DNA of 64,000 nt from Trichoplax adhaerens (Eukaryota > Placozoa > Uniplacotomia > Trichoplacea > Trichoplacidae). A program made the position numbers and the translations under genes. Under the pieces are notes generated by a model. The model was not told the origin of the DNA, searched no databases, and saw only the letters and a program-made list of their open reading frames with translations. Shown here piece by piece: positions 25,526-39,400 of this stretch (position 1 is its first letter; the number at the start of each line of letters is the position of its first letter). The stretch covers positions 6,528,667-6,592,666 of the forward strand of contig NW_002060946.1 in assembly GCF_000150275.1 (NCBI RefSeq), in the 5' to 3' direction.

Positions 25526-28330
25526 CTATAAATGAAAAGTGTGATGGTGGATCTGTAAATAATTAGTTTTAGTTAGTGTCAGACAGCCAACATCAAGAAG
25601 GGTAAAGAAAGCGTTTCAATTTTATTGATAAATATATTTGACAAGCTACAGATTTGGCGCCTTGATTATTTTAATTCCAGACTAAAAAATCGTCTTCTTC
25701 AGTAGCAAAGGCAATAAATAAGAACTCAATCACCAATCAATTGTGCTAATTCTAATAAATAACATTTGTTATATAATACCTTATAAATATAAAAGCTTAA
25801 CCCTAATAATACTATTACTAATATTTTAAGTTTCATTCAGTAAACATATTATCAACAAACATAGCTATCAATATAAAATAGATGGTGGGTAATTTAAGAT
25901 GCAAATTTTTTTAGCACCTTTGATTCTTAAAATGTGGTGTGCCTCTGTAACCCATCGTAGATCATATATGATCAATATAATTCCGCTGTAATTAATCCTT
26001 CTATCGTAGGTTGCATCATAATATTAGATATTGCTGCAAAGTCCACATTTCTAAGAAATGCCGTTTATACCAGAGCCTGCGTCTATTAGTTATTATCCAT
26101 AACGGAAATAAAGTATGGAATCCCCGCATCTAACCGTAACGCCAATGTTATTTTTTAGGAGCGCATAGTGTTAAAATTTTTTCTACAATAGACGAATCAC
26201 GACGTATTTAGTTAATTACCATGTTAACATATGTCAATGAATATTTTTACATAAATAATATTTACCTAAATCTTCATGGAAAAGCCTTCTATGCTTTAAT
26301 AATCTATTGAAATTAAGACTAAATAGAATGAAAAGTACTTTTTTACAGCAATCCCTATCATTTATTAGTGAAGTATTACTCTCTCCTGATTTGGAAATAC
26401 AAGGTTATTAAAATTTTGATCTTTATTTAACTTGACTTCATTTTTTTAATTCATCATTTCATCGGCAATCAGACCAATTTAATCGGTATTTCTACCATCC
26501 GTAAGTATTGCATAATCATAAGGTAAATTGCAAGTCTTTCATTTTAGATACTCTTGGCGATAATACTGTACTTAATAGCTCATCCTAGTTTGAATTAAAC
26601 TATTTATTCAATTTTCTAAGTTAATTACTGAATTAATTGCCAGGTATGTTTTTTAACGTGCATGCACGATCTTTCGTTTTCCTCCAAGCAAAGCAACTTT
26701 TTGCTAGAGCTGACAAAATCTGATAGTGTAAGATATTTGCACTTACATAATCACGTTAGCATCACAAGTTGGGTAATGAAATGTAAATTTCACGGTATCC
26801 AATTGCTCTGCATTAGAATTAAAATTTGCCTCTGAATTTCAACATTAATTTGATATCCCACACTTTGATTAATTTCCAGTCGATTCTACCCCAATGAAGT
26901 TCCTTGAGGCCTAATTTCCTATTAATTTAAATATTCAGAACTGTTATAAATTGCCACCGCAGTTGAGTTTGAGTGATATGGTGGAGGAGAAAAAAATAAA
27001 ATACTTTTAAGGGACATTTCAATGCTGCAGCATCGATTCCATTTCTTAAAGACCTATAGTAAGAATATTATACCTTTTAATGTAGTTTCCCTGTTGCAAA
27101 AGATCCATACTGATGTAGAAACTATGGTATATCGTAATAGAAATAGTACAGTAAACTTCTTTTTCAAAAGCAATTAGTTTTACATGTCATAATACTAGGA
27201 AAATTTCAGCTAGATGGAGATTGTAGTCGACTGTCAGAATAAAAACCGCGATTCATCGGTTGGGAGTTCAAAATTTATTTTTGAAGAGGTTGGTGTAGGG
27301 TAGCTACAGCATCAATTTGTAAAGAAAGCCTGTTGGTAAATTTCTCATTAAAAATATTTCATTAAATTCATACAAATACTATGGAAAATCTAATCCAGAA
27401 AATTACTTAACGAATAAAGTAGTGCATGAACTTGTTTTACAGGTAAAGTAGCAACTGTAAAATAATTCCAGATACCATTTTGGTAAAAGTAGCCAATTAA
27501 AACAATAAACCCTAATCTATTTTTTTAACAGACTTTCTGAGAAAAATCATAATGGTTAAATTCAAGCCAGTAATTATTAAATTATCTACATTATACAAGA
27601 TAATCACAATCATCGTACCGCTGAATTCAAACATTTTCATTACCTTAGAATTTTTCGACCTGTTACATTAAAACGATAGGATTCCTTATAGGAACGCTCA
27701 TGGATTAATAACTTATTCATACGAGTAATAGCTGAAGATATTAACTTTCACTTCAAATCTATTTATTATATTAGAAACATTAAAAATAGCTAAATTTTCA
27801 TTTGTTTATTTCAGTTATGACAACAAATAAAACCTGAAGAATACCCGTAATAACTTTAATCTTTCTAACCAGCAGTAGATTTAGCTGCTCGTTTTAGCTC
27901 CACAAGTTTCCTTATCCAAACTTATAAGTTTAGTTTGCTGAAATTACTTTTTAAAAATTCATTTCAATCCATTACTAGATACTAGCCCACCTGATTAGAT
28001 ATGCTAGTGTTAAATTTTACAAATTCAGGATTGTACGTATAAAATTTTAATGAAGGAAATCGTAATTTTCTAAAATTATTATATTTCGCTATATTAGAAC
28101 TCAATCAGCTAATATGCCTGCATGATATTTAAAGTGAAAAGAAACTTGCATTACTCTTATACTGTAGATGGTAAAATAAACTATCAAGCCAATAAAATCA
28201 CAGAAAAAAGTCTAATACCAGAGCGAATGATTCCAGTATTAGAATTTCCATTTAATTGTTTGATCACTAGGAGCTATTGAAATATCTTGGACAACGGGTG
28301 ATTTACTGAGCTTGCAAACAGCTTGCAACG
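25526..28330. other. No confident gene; may hold 5' exons of the unknown gene
   Basis: About 2.8 kb of AT-rich sequence. Short minus-strand open stretches at about 25655-25720 (reading FLFIAFATEEDDF) and 26645-26720 look protein-like but lack matching splice phases. The last few hundred bases must include the promoter of the insulin-like gene; no clear TATA box or other site was recognised. Confidence 0.35.
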
Positions 28331-28777
28331 ATGGTAAGACTGAATCCTTGTCTTGTAATCATTGCCTTACTGTTGGTATCTCATAGCGCTAGTATCATTT
28401 GCCAAAATGATGATGACGATGATAGCAAGGAAAGAAAATTATACTGCTTACCTGAAGTCTTTGAATTTTTCATTAATAATTGCCCGACATCAAGGCGGAA
28501 ACGATTTATTATAGGTAAGAGGAGCATTTAACATAAACAGTTACAGTGCTTTCATCTATTTTGCAACTCCTTGCTGCCATTCTAAAGCCCGGACCAATAG
28601 TTATTAGTTCTTTCAGAATTGATCATTTACTATTATTTGTTTATTATTCTAGATTCCAAATCCTCAACCAGTACTCACAAACAACATGATGTTTTGATGC
28701 GAACACTTCGAGACGCGAACCATGATTGTTGTAATCCTCCTGGTTGTACCCGAGATGAAATTTTAGCTTATTGCTAA
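28331..28777 (+). CDS. Insulin-like prohormone
   Basis: Two exons, 28331-28514 and 28653-28777 (phase 1 intron), encode 102 residues. A signal peptide comes first (hydrophobic LVIIALLLV), then an acidic run (QNDDDDD) and a basic KERK site. The B-chain LYCLPEVFEFFINNC has the insulin spacing C-x11-C. RRKR after it is a furin-type site. The C-peptide spans the intron, as in many insulin genes, and ends at RTLR, an R-x-x-R site. The A-chain is CCNPPGCTRDEILAYC: the terminal C-x8-C fits insulin, but the first loop is CC-x4-C instead of CC-x3-C. The last residue is the final A-chain cysteine. All six insulin cysteines are present. It is a likely secreted ligand for an insulin-type receptor tyrosine kinase, by family. 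Confidence 0.92.
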
Positions 28778-31700
28778 GTTTTTATAAATGTCATCGATCT
28801 CGGACCTGTGAAATCTCCCAACAAGTTTACCCAACGCAAATGTTTTGCTACTAATCACTTCCAAATAACAGTTTCTAACTAACTATGTTAGGTAATTATT
28901 TTTAGCTCTTAGGAAGTAACTATTCTACGATTAATATGCGGTTTTATTAACGATATAACATATTCGGTATTTCATAACAAGACACTAGAAGTGTAGTATA
29001 TAAACTTCTACTATTTGTACTTGCATGACCCTTTTAAATTCTGAAATTGAAGTTGATAACAAAAATATGAGTGATTAGTAAACCGGATAATAATTCTACT
29101 GCATTTCTGATTATAATATAATCTACTTATTCCTAATCCCAATAACGGCATTGGGCTCTTATATGATTCTCCAACGTACTAGTTTACTAATTCTTTCCTT
29201 TTCACTCTTTACTAACAATAACCGTTAGAATTCTTGTAACTCACCTAAATTTATTTCAAATTGATATCTTAAAATAAAAAATGATAGCACTTTAATATTT
29301 CTAATCTCAATCGTACTTAATGTGGAAAAGATGACATACCAAGGTTCTAACAAACTTGAATAAAATTGGTTTCAAATGACATCAAAAGGCTCTACTATTA
29401 CGTTGACAAGATCGCTTTGCAATAATTTCAACGCTCTAAAGATCAACAATTTTCGTAATCAAATCCAAGCCGCAGCTAAACTGTAACTTGCTAGTGCATG
29501 TTATATACGTATATGTGGAGTATATATTCTATTATTTGCATTTGCATCACCAAATTTCAAAGAAAATTCGGGAATTGCAGGAACAGAAAATGTCAGGCAA
29601 ATTATCAGGTTCATTTTATTATTCAGCTATTTAGTATCTGCAACTATCCAAAATTATAGTTACGCCTTCATAGTTATTTCACACTTCTTATCATATTTAT
29701 GATTACGCTTCTGCCTATAATTAAAAACTGTAGGGAAAATATGGATAAAATAATTGTTATTTCTGTTTAATTAGAAGATACTGATGATATTGCATTGGAA
29801 TGCGGAATAAACAGGAAGTCATTCGTTAGTAAATTGATTTTATAGATTATGACACATGATCTTTCATCCTTCAACGCTTGTGACTAACAGAGCAGATGCA
29901 AACTCCAAATACACATTAAGAAATGATATTTAATACCAAGTTTACAAATGCTAGCAATATTGTCGTAGCTCAAAATCTAACATGCGTTGTCAGTCAGTAT
30001 CATAAAGGTTATAGGTGAGTATTAGGAACTTGATCTCTACTATTAAAAACTGTTAATGTTTGCAAAAAGGTCATGTAAGGATTACTTATTCATCAAATGT
30101 AGAATTTGATTAAGATATTATTACAGAAGATCTGTACTACTGCGATATTATTCATTACATACAGTAGTAAAAACAATATTGTGTTGAAGATAATTAGAAC
30201 GGTATATGATGAAGAAACGAATTAATTTTAACAATTAATTAACAAAATTACTATCTGTGATTATTTTACCGTAAGAGACACGAAAGAAGGCATTTTAATG
30301 CTGATAGTATAAATTAATAGTAAAAATTCTAGAATACGTAGGTAATGTCCAACTGATACTATAGACTATATGAAATTACTTAGTAAAAGATTTTGACTCA
30401 ATATAATACACGTCATGGGATGACAATCTTATACCATCCAACAGCCACGATTTCCTGCTGATTTCTTAAAGTACCCCGATGCTATAGTTACGTAAAATTA
30501 TTAACAAGTTATAATTATTTTATTTTATTTACGTTAAATAGTACAAACATGACTCAAATCATATCCACTGTAATAATATCTTCTTTAAGTAGCGTAAGTA
30601 TTTTAAGGTAGACGATGATAGAAGGTATAAAGGATTTTATTGAGATACAAGTTACAGGCTAACAATGATATGGTTGTTATAGATAAGGTATTTGAGATAG
30701 CAGGAACGTAGGAACTGACTAACGAGTTAGCGTACAAGGGTATTTATAGGTTTTAGATGGGGTTGAGATAATGTCTTTATATGTATAGCATGTTGTCTAT
30801 ATGTGGTCATGATGTCGTACATTATGAATATAATACAATACAGTACTTAAACGGTATATTATAAGTATTCGTATATTAGGATATTACTATACTAGGCATC
30901 TTCTATATAAGATCATAATGTTATATCCACTACAGCCCAACACTACGAGTATTTCTATAGAATGTAACCATGATCATAACAAACACTATTTTAAAAACAG
31001 AATCTACGCTAGGACTAAGGTTTGTTTAATTTTCATGCTTTCATTTATTGCTATGTTAATAAACATATCTGGAAATAATGGAATTCAGTTATAGAAGTAG
31101 TTATCGCGTAAGTGCAAAGTTTGCTAAACTTACCCCTTCTCTAGCAGGGCTAAACATGTTTAAGTAAGCAATACCAATTAATTAATCTTGAAAATCTTCA
31201 TGAACATTAAAAAGTGGACAGTATAACAATATTTCTAGCCAATTAGCAACCAATTACATGTCGTAAACCAAACTTAAAACTCTGCAGTTTTATCAAAAAT
31301 TACGAATTCAGCAAGAGTAGTTACTATACACTATATCATACGCGGTATAATTTACTAGTGATGAGGGTGTATGAAAATTTGTCTTAGGTTTACTTTAAAA
31401 CTAAAGCTCCAGTTCCTAGATTCGATATTTTAGGTTACTCATCAGCCGATTTAGTAACATCAAGTATAATATAAAATGAACAATCAATATATTCAAATTG
31501 AATATGGTAATCAGCATATCCTAGATTCGAAATTTTAAGTTGTACAGAAACCGTTTCAATAACATAAAATAGAATGAAAGGTCTTATTCTACCACAGGAT
31601 ATAACATTGTTCAGTAATTATTAAGACATGGCATTAACTGGCAAAGTATTAAAACAACTATAACGTAGTTACGATGCATTGCAATTTTAATCTAATGTTA

Positions 31701-33440
31701 TACAAGCTGTAACATATTAAAGAAATACATAGAATTAATAGAAAGCCACTGTGCCATTAATTAAAACTAAAAGTATGGCACATAACCAAGCTTAGAAACC
31801 TTATTTAGATCAGTAGTAAATCAATCAAAGAGCTTTCTTAGCACTAGTCGATTCGATTTCATGTTCCATTTCCTTGCAGCGTGAGATGAGATTAAAATTA
31901 TAGCTATGCTATTATCTGTAAGGACTTTGGAGTTGACAAATAAATGATATCACGGTTTGTATATCAGGATAGAACACTATAAGGCCATGGCCTACAGTAG
32001 TCTACTACATCAGTAAGGACTTAGCTAGGCATAGTTATATAGTATGGAAAGATACTAATGTTGACAGAGAACTATCATATGGAACCTTTATATTATGACA
32101 GAATTTGACAATGCCATTACCCACGCTTATATATTTTAAGTACTAGATTACGGAGTTGCAGGACAGTTGGAAAGATGGTAGTTTTGGAAAGGTTGGCAAG
32201 TAGCTTAATAGAGGTTAGCAGATTAAAGTCAACAGGCATAGAGGTAGAAAAGCCCCTGTGTCAGTAATTCAGTAGTATTTAGGAGCTTACCTACAATGGA
32301 TTATCGTCATTTGTGAGAACTTTAACATGAGTCCTTCAAAGCTGAGCAGTCAAGAGTGAAGTATATCAAGCAGAATTAGAACAGAAGTCATATTGGGACA
32401 TAGAAACTATTTACTATATACCAGACTTAATTTCCGTTAATGTTAAAACGACGGTAATCTCAATATGGAAATAACGCCTTATCAAAGCATTTTGATCTTT
32501 CTTGTATACATTGGGAATGAATTGACTTGTTACTTCAGCACAAATCTCTACAATTTAAACTTTTGAAATCAATCGTTCGATCTACCTTAGATCAAATCGA
32601 CTGAAATCTTTAATAATAATTTAATAGTAAACTTTCAAGTATACTCGATTGGATCGATCGATCTTCTATTTTCTTATTAACCCAAGATAGATAGCAATCT
32701 CCATTTTTTCTTTTCCATCACGCCCAGTATATAATGATCATGGAAACGATGACGCCATTATATTGCTATGAAATTCCTTCTCTAAATCACACCCAAGGGT
32801 AGTGGCTACGACGTAGGTGATCGTTGTTTTTGCTCTAAGTTGCTTACACTAAACTTTGTCTCATTCTAATTATAGCTATTCAATGTGACAGTCGGATATC
32901 ATTTAACACAATTTTTTCTAATTGTAACAGTTACAATAACATGAATGATACATGAATAAATCAATGGTGCCATCATTAAACAGTAGAATTATTTTGATTA
33001 TTAATTAGTTAACGATTGTTAGCAAAACTATTGTTGGATCTTCATCACGATATGTCTTCTAAATAAAACAGTAGTATGCGATTGCTTTTATCATTGCAGT
33101 GCCTATTCTACACTATAGATATGCTTTTCAACCATAAATAGAACATGAGTTACTCATTTGATGAAATAGAATCTCCATACACCAAGCGTTACGAGTTAGT
33201 TTTCTTTATTTATTTTGCACAGACTAGTATGATTTGTTAGATTCTCTTCTTGTGCGTAATCATGTTATGATTTAGGAGAATTTGATTAACTTATTCCTAG
33301 AACGCAATTCATCCTAAATGGTTGTTTAAAAGAATTTTGGATAACAACGCATTATCACCTTTCTATTAGGGCTTAGTTGGATTGCTTTTATTGACTCCTA
33401 CTACTTAACCGTAGTAATTCGAAAAAAATTATTAATCGTT
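28778..33440. other. 4.7-kb gene-poor intergenic region
   Basis: AT-rich, dense in stop codons in all frames, with no long open frame, no recognisable transposon end and no RNA gene that I can identify. It separates the insulin-like gene from the receptor cluster. Confidence 0.5.
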
Positions 33441-36400
33441 ATGGCTATCAAAAATCTAAATTATTTTTATTCCTTCCTCTTGTTGATGTTATTCTTGGTA
33501 AGTTAAAAATTCATCTCATTCTAATCATATAAGACTAGATCAACTTTAATTTATCAAATATTTAGTAATCATAAGAAACTATCAACAATATCTGTGATTT
33601 TAGTAAAATCATCATAATAATTTTTTTAAATGATCCTATGATATGGACTAAGGTTTTATCCATTTTATTTTCTTCTCGGATTGAACTTACTCCTCTAGTC
33701 TTCTCATCATCGAGTTAATGGTATGAATATTTAATCCTTAATCTATCTTTAATAACTCTTTCATACGATAATTATCCTTACTTAATTCTTGCTGTAATCG
33801 CAAAATCATTCCGCTATAGGGTCATAATGATTTTAATTAAAAACGATTTATAAGGCATTACCATGAAATTAGTTATTCTAAATTGAACTCGATTCTGTTT
33901 GTTTTTATACTTGTTATTCAATTCTTAACAAGGATTACTTTCATCAAATATTTATAGCTTGTCAGTAATGCTGGCATTAAATATTCCAGCATAACTGGCT
34001 TCGAAGATAGTTAAAATAATGCATGATTTTTGGCTATGTATTAACTTAAAATCTCGATTGTTTTGTTGCGATTCAATTTTATAGGAGCAGATTTTTTTAT
34101 GATATCTCCCATTGTAGCTGGTTTTATTCAGTCTCCACAATATCCAAATCCTTATCCTGCAGGGCTGGAATGTATTTGGAGTTTAACAGCTTCACCGAAC
34201 TTCACAGTTATAGCCAAAATTTATGATTTCGATGTCAAACCTCGTGTAGAAGGAATTTGTTCAGATTATCTTCGATTCTCAGCCGGTGTAGAACCTTTAT
34301 CACAAAATGTCTCCATTTATTGTGGACAAACTTATCCCAATTCAATCCATTTCAACACACGAAACTTGTACGTTGAATTCTCTACTCCAATTGCAGTAAA
34401 TGTTAGTGGTTATCATGGATTTCGACTGGGATATTCGTTATGTAAGATTTCATGCTTTTGCTAAGGTTTACTTTTAGACTCACACTATAGAGAATAGGTA
34501 TAGCACTAGCAGTGGCTATTAGGATAACATAATCTGAATTTATATCTTATAGATATCCAGAGTAGATTGGTCAACTTTTCGTATATAGAAAGCTCGAGCC
34601 CATTTCGAACTCTATCTCTAAATAATGCCAATGTACCAGCTTCTAGACGCTATCCAATTCAAATCACATGCGGCTATACCGGAATGCCCGTCTTAACAGG
34701 CACTAATTTTACTTGGTTTAATAATAACCAACAGTTAGGCACGATATCTGCAAATTCATCCACTATTACCTCAGTCGGAGGATTTACACTAAATTTAAAT
34801 TCAGATAATGTATCGACGACACTAACGATATTCAAGGAAACTTCATTAAATGTCTACAGCAATTATAGATGCAATATTACTACCGTAGCCCAAACAATTT
34901 CCATACAAGGTAATTTAATCAAGATATCAGACTATCAACTACAGGTTCTAGGAGAAAATAGTATTTTGGAAGGCCAGACGATGCAATTAGAATGTACGGT
35001 AATATATACCCTGGGTAATGCAAGTGGATGGGAAACATTTACGTGGCTTCTCGATAATTCTCCGTTAACAAGTTAGCGCCATGTTATATAGTTATTATTA
35101 GATTGTATTAAATAAAAGTATTAAGCAATTTGAAGATAACTAATTATATCATGTCATAATTTTATCATAATATAAATTTATAACTTACAGATCAAGAAGC
35201 CAACATTCAGATCATCAGTAATGCTACCATATCAACGCTGATCCTAGTCAATATAACTCAATCAACATTTAATACCAGCAAGCCCGTTTTCACTTGTTCT
35301 TACGATGGAGACAACGGCATAAAATCTCAAAATCATACGGTAGAAATTTTGCAAGCCCCTGCGGCCCCTAAAACTTTGGATCTATTGGAAACTCTACTTC
35401 CATTTCAGACCGTTATTCCTTCGGGTGTAGTGGAAACATCTAATGGTCCATGGCAAACTCTAATTTTAATTCAGTCTAGTGCTTCATCGAAAATGGCAGA
35501 TACACTAGTATCTGAAGCTCCACTTGCATCGCCAACTATAGTTCCAGTCCAATCTATCGATCAATCACAAATTTCTAAATCATTGGTCGTTCCAATTCGA
35601 CCGATCATTCCATCGGAAGTCGAACCGGAATTTCCAATTCGACCGATCATTCCATCGGAAATCGAACCGGAATTTCCATTTCCAACTATCATTCGATCGG
35701 AAACTGCGCCGCCATCACAAGCTTCAGTACCAGTAATACCTGCAAGTCGGAATCCTTCTCAGACTCCTGTTCTATCAGAGTCTACAAAGCCATCTGAAGT
35801 TCTATCGGAAACTTTAACTCCATTTCCAACAATTAGTCCATCCCAGGTTATTTTACCATCTGAAACCAAACTTTCAATAGAAAGTATATCTATAACTACG
35901 GCTCCATCCGAGCCTTTGGTCCCACCTGGAACCTTTGTACCATCTCAGGCCCTTCTTTCATCGCAAACTCCATTTCTTTCTGAGATTCTGCTACCTTCTA
36001 TAACGCTGTCACGGTCGGAAAATTCGGTCTTTTCTGAGACTCTAATTCCATCTCAAACGGTATCCTCTCCGGAAGGATTAGTTTCTTCTAAAAATTTATT
36101 TCCTTCCGAAACAATTATTCTATCCAGTGCCTTTGCTTTATCTCAAAGTTCAGTTTTATCCGCATCGTCAGCAAAATCTCGAACTACAGCTTTATCCCAA
36201 TCTTCCACTTCGACTCAAAGCCTAGTTTCTTCTCTGTCCTCAACTTCCTCTCGATCTTCAATATCATCAACTATTACAACTTCATCGCGATATTCCAATA
36301 CGTTGCAGTCTATATTACCTTCCGAAGGTTCAGTTGCATCTCAATTATTAGTCTCATCAAATGCAGTAGATCAACTTCAAACTTTATCTCAAACTCCGGT

Positions 36401-39400
36401 TGTATTTCCGTCTCCAATTCCATCCCAAGTTCCAGTAACATCTCAAGCTGCACCTCCATCTCCAACTTCAGTTCTATCTTTGCTTACGATTCCATCTCAA
36501 GTTCCAGCTACATCTCCAGCTGCTCCTTCATCTCAAACTCCAACTGTATCTATATCTTTGACTCCATCTCAAATTCCGATTACACCTCCTGTTCCATCTC
36601 CATCTCTGGCACCAGCACCATCTAGTAATAGGACATGCCCAAGTGAATTAGCAAATGGATACCTTTGGCCAGAAACATCTATTGGTATGGTGGCATTGGT
36701 TTCATGCCAACAATCTACCATCGGTTTGTATCTAAATTTCATCAACATCACCACAAAAATTATTTCCGTACAAGTATATAAGGATTTAACACTTACTTCT
36801 CTATGCAGTAATATCTTTACGGATTTAAAAATTACTTAAGTCTTATGAAATAGTATATATTCCCTTCATATTAGAAAGCAAAATCATTACTATCTTAGTA
36901 ACTTTGAGTCCCGAATTGATACTCCAGCTGTAGTCCGCATAAGCATATTATTCTTTTCATCACATAAATCCAAATTTAAATGATCCTGTACGATTTCAGT
37001 AGTTTGTAATAGATCTATTCGAGTTGTTTGTGTAGTTTGAAATTAATTTAGCTTAAGCGTGTCATTTACAGTACTTCCAGATGCAATATTCTTCTCTAAT
37101 CTTATAGCAGTGGTGACTTTAATATCTTATTGAACTAATATTGTATGGACTATTTCGGAAAATACCAGCTGAGCATCTTTTTTACGTTGAGGCTGAAAAC
37201 AGTTCTAGACTCGGTATTCATTAATTAGTTCCCCAATTAAGAATTTGCACAAACAGATTATTCTTCTCATCGTATAATTCCAAGATAAATAATCCTGTAC
37301 GATATCAATAATTTATGATAGATCTATTTGAATTGTTTGATTAGTTTGAAAATCAATTTAGCTTTCTGGCATTAACATCACATACAGATCCTACATCCTT
37401 CTCTAATCTGATAGCAGATAAAAATTTAACATCTTGTTGAACTAATATTGTATGGACTATTTCAGGAAACGCTAGCCGTGCATGCATTTTCGTTGAGGCT
37501 GAAAATAGGTCTAGATGGGATCAAGTATCTACTAATCAGTGCCCTAGTCAGAGCTTCATTTCTTTGCAACAAGAGGTAGTGTACATCATTTCGATCTATG
37601 TGATTGATGTAATGGCATTAAAACGCTATCTTAAGTAGATAACAGTGTCTATTTTTTCTTTAAATCCCAAATTACACTTCAATAGGCATCATTATTAAAC
37701 GATAGCAGTAATAACATAACCGACATATTAAGTAAATTACAAAATATCACTGAAACGCCAGCTAATAAAAGCCTAAGTGTTGGTGATATCTTGGTAGCGA
37801 ATTCGATCTTGGATACAGTGGCTAACGTTAGCAAAAATCAAACAGTTTCTGTCAGGGATCTTTATGTAAGAATACGGAAAAAATGATATATCCTTATTTT
37901 GATATATTATTAGTCTTTTTAATGAATCTAGACCTTTGAATTGTGCGTTTTCCAGCGATTGAGGTCTTGTAAATAATCTTGTAAAATATTTTATTTGTAA
38001 CTGGTAACAGGAATTTGTTCGGACAGGAAGCAATTTAATCGATTTAAAAAATCGAAATCAGTGGAATATTATACAACAGGTAAAAGAATAATTGCTAAAG
38101 AATAAAATTTTGAAATTTTTCGTTGTAACAATTAAGTTTCTTTCCACTTGTAATTTAAAAACGACAATCATTAAATCTCGTTAATATTACGCTGTTAACA
38201 CTGTATTGCTTATTTATCATTTGCTCTTTATTCAAAGACGAGACCAGGAACAACAGAATTGAGTCGAAACTTGGACCAATTTAGTAGCCAAGTCAGCGTT
38301 AATCCTAACCAAACCATAATTGTAGCAGCCAATAATATTGGTATATTTATAAGTGATTGATTTCCCCGATTTATAGCATTTATTAATTCATCAGATCGTA
38401 TATTTTACTAATTTTACTTGCAAATTTATCTACAAAGTATGCCAGTACTTGAGATACCATGAAATAGAAGTTATATATCAATAAGATATTTGTTTAAATT
38501 GTACTTCTTAAAAGAGTTAATTTATTATTTTTCATAGTTGCTATAAGCATTTCTATCTAAATAAGTTATCTATCTCTTCTGGTATTAAGTACACTTATGG
38601 CATAGTATGTTTTATCTCTCCTAGTAATATAAAAAATTTAAACAAGACTAGTATATTGAATGACTGGCAATCTCCAAGACCTGCTTGATAATATGAAATG
38701 CCTAAATGAATCATTATTATTTGTTATAGTCATGGAGGTTTATGGTTTTAGCCCACAACTGAACCGAAATTATCAATTTCCCGATAGAGTTTTTAGTCTG
38801 GCTAATTCACCATCGAACGACATTATTTTCCAGACCAATAATTCACAGAATTGGTTAAGAGGCAATAAAATCAAACTACCAGCCTCTACATTTCAAAGTA
38901 TGATTTAGCTACATTGTACATTTTTAGGATAAAGTAATATTAATTATTTTACTACATGAATTGAACGGGATTTCTTTATCATATAGGCTATAATACAAAT
39001 ATTAAGGTGGTCAGTTTCATGTACAGAACGTTAAGTGAGCTCTTGCCTGATGAGATTGATCAAAGTATAAGGTAAAATCTCCCTCTATTTCATTCGTCGT
39101 TTCTGTGTTTATTAACTAATTATTTACAGTCATATTCGATCAAATTCTATTCTATCATTATTTATTTATCTTTAAACATTATTTCGTAGTGCATCTTCAA
39201 GAAATTGGATTCCGCAAACATTGGTAATTTCTACCTCTCTTTATCCGCCCCTTACCGCAGCATTATTAGAACCACTTGAATATATATTGGAAAAACTATC
39301 GAATGAAACGGTAGCTTTATTTGCGCCATTATTAAAATTATTTTAATTAAGTCGATTTGACACTGCTTATGCAATTATACGAAGAGATGCACGTGAAGGT

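Noticed and set aside
36890-37250. Antisense reading of the duplicated receptor 1 intron, with similar peptides in both copies (DLCDEKNNM / ELYDEKNNL)
   Set aside because: The frames contain stops and a frameshift, overlap the antisense of the HRM exon, and the similarity is explained by the DNA duplication itself.
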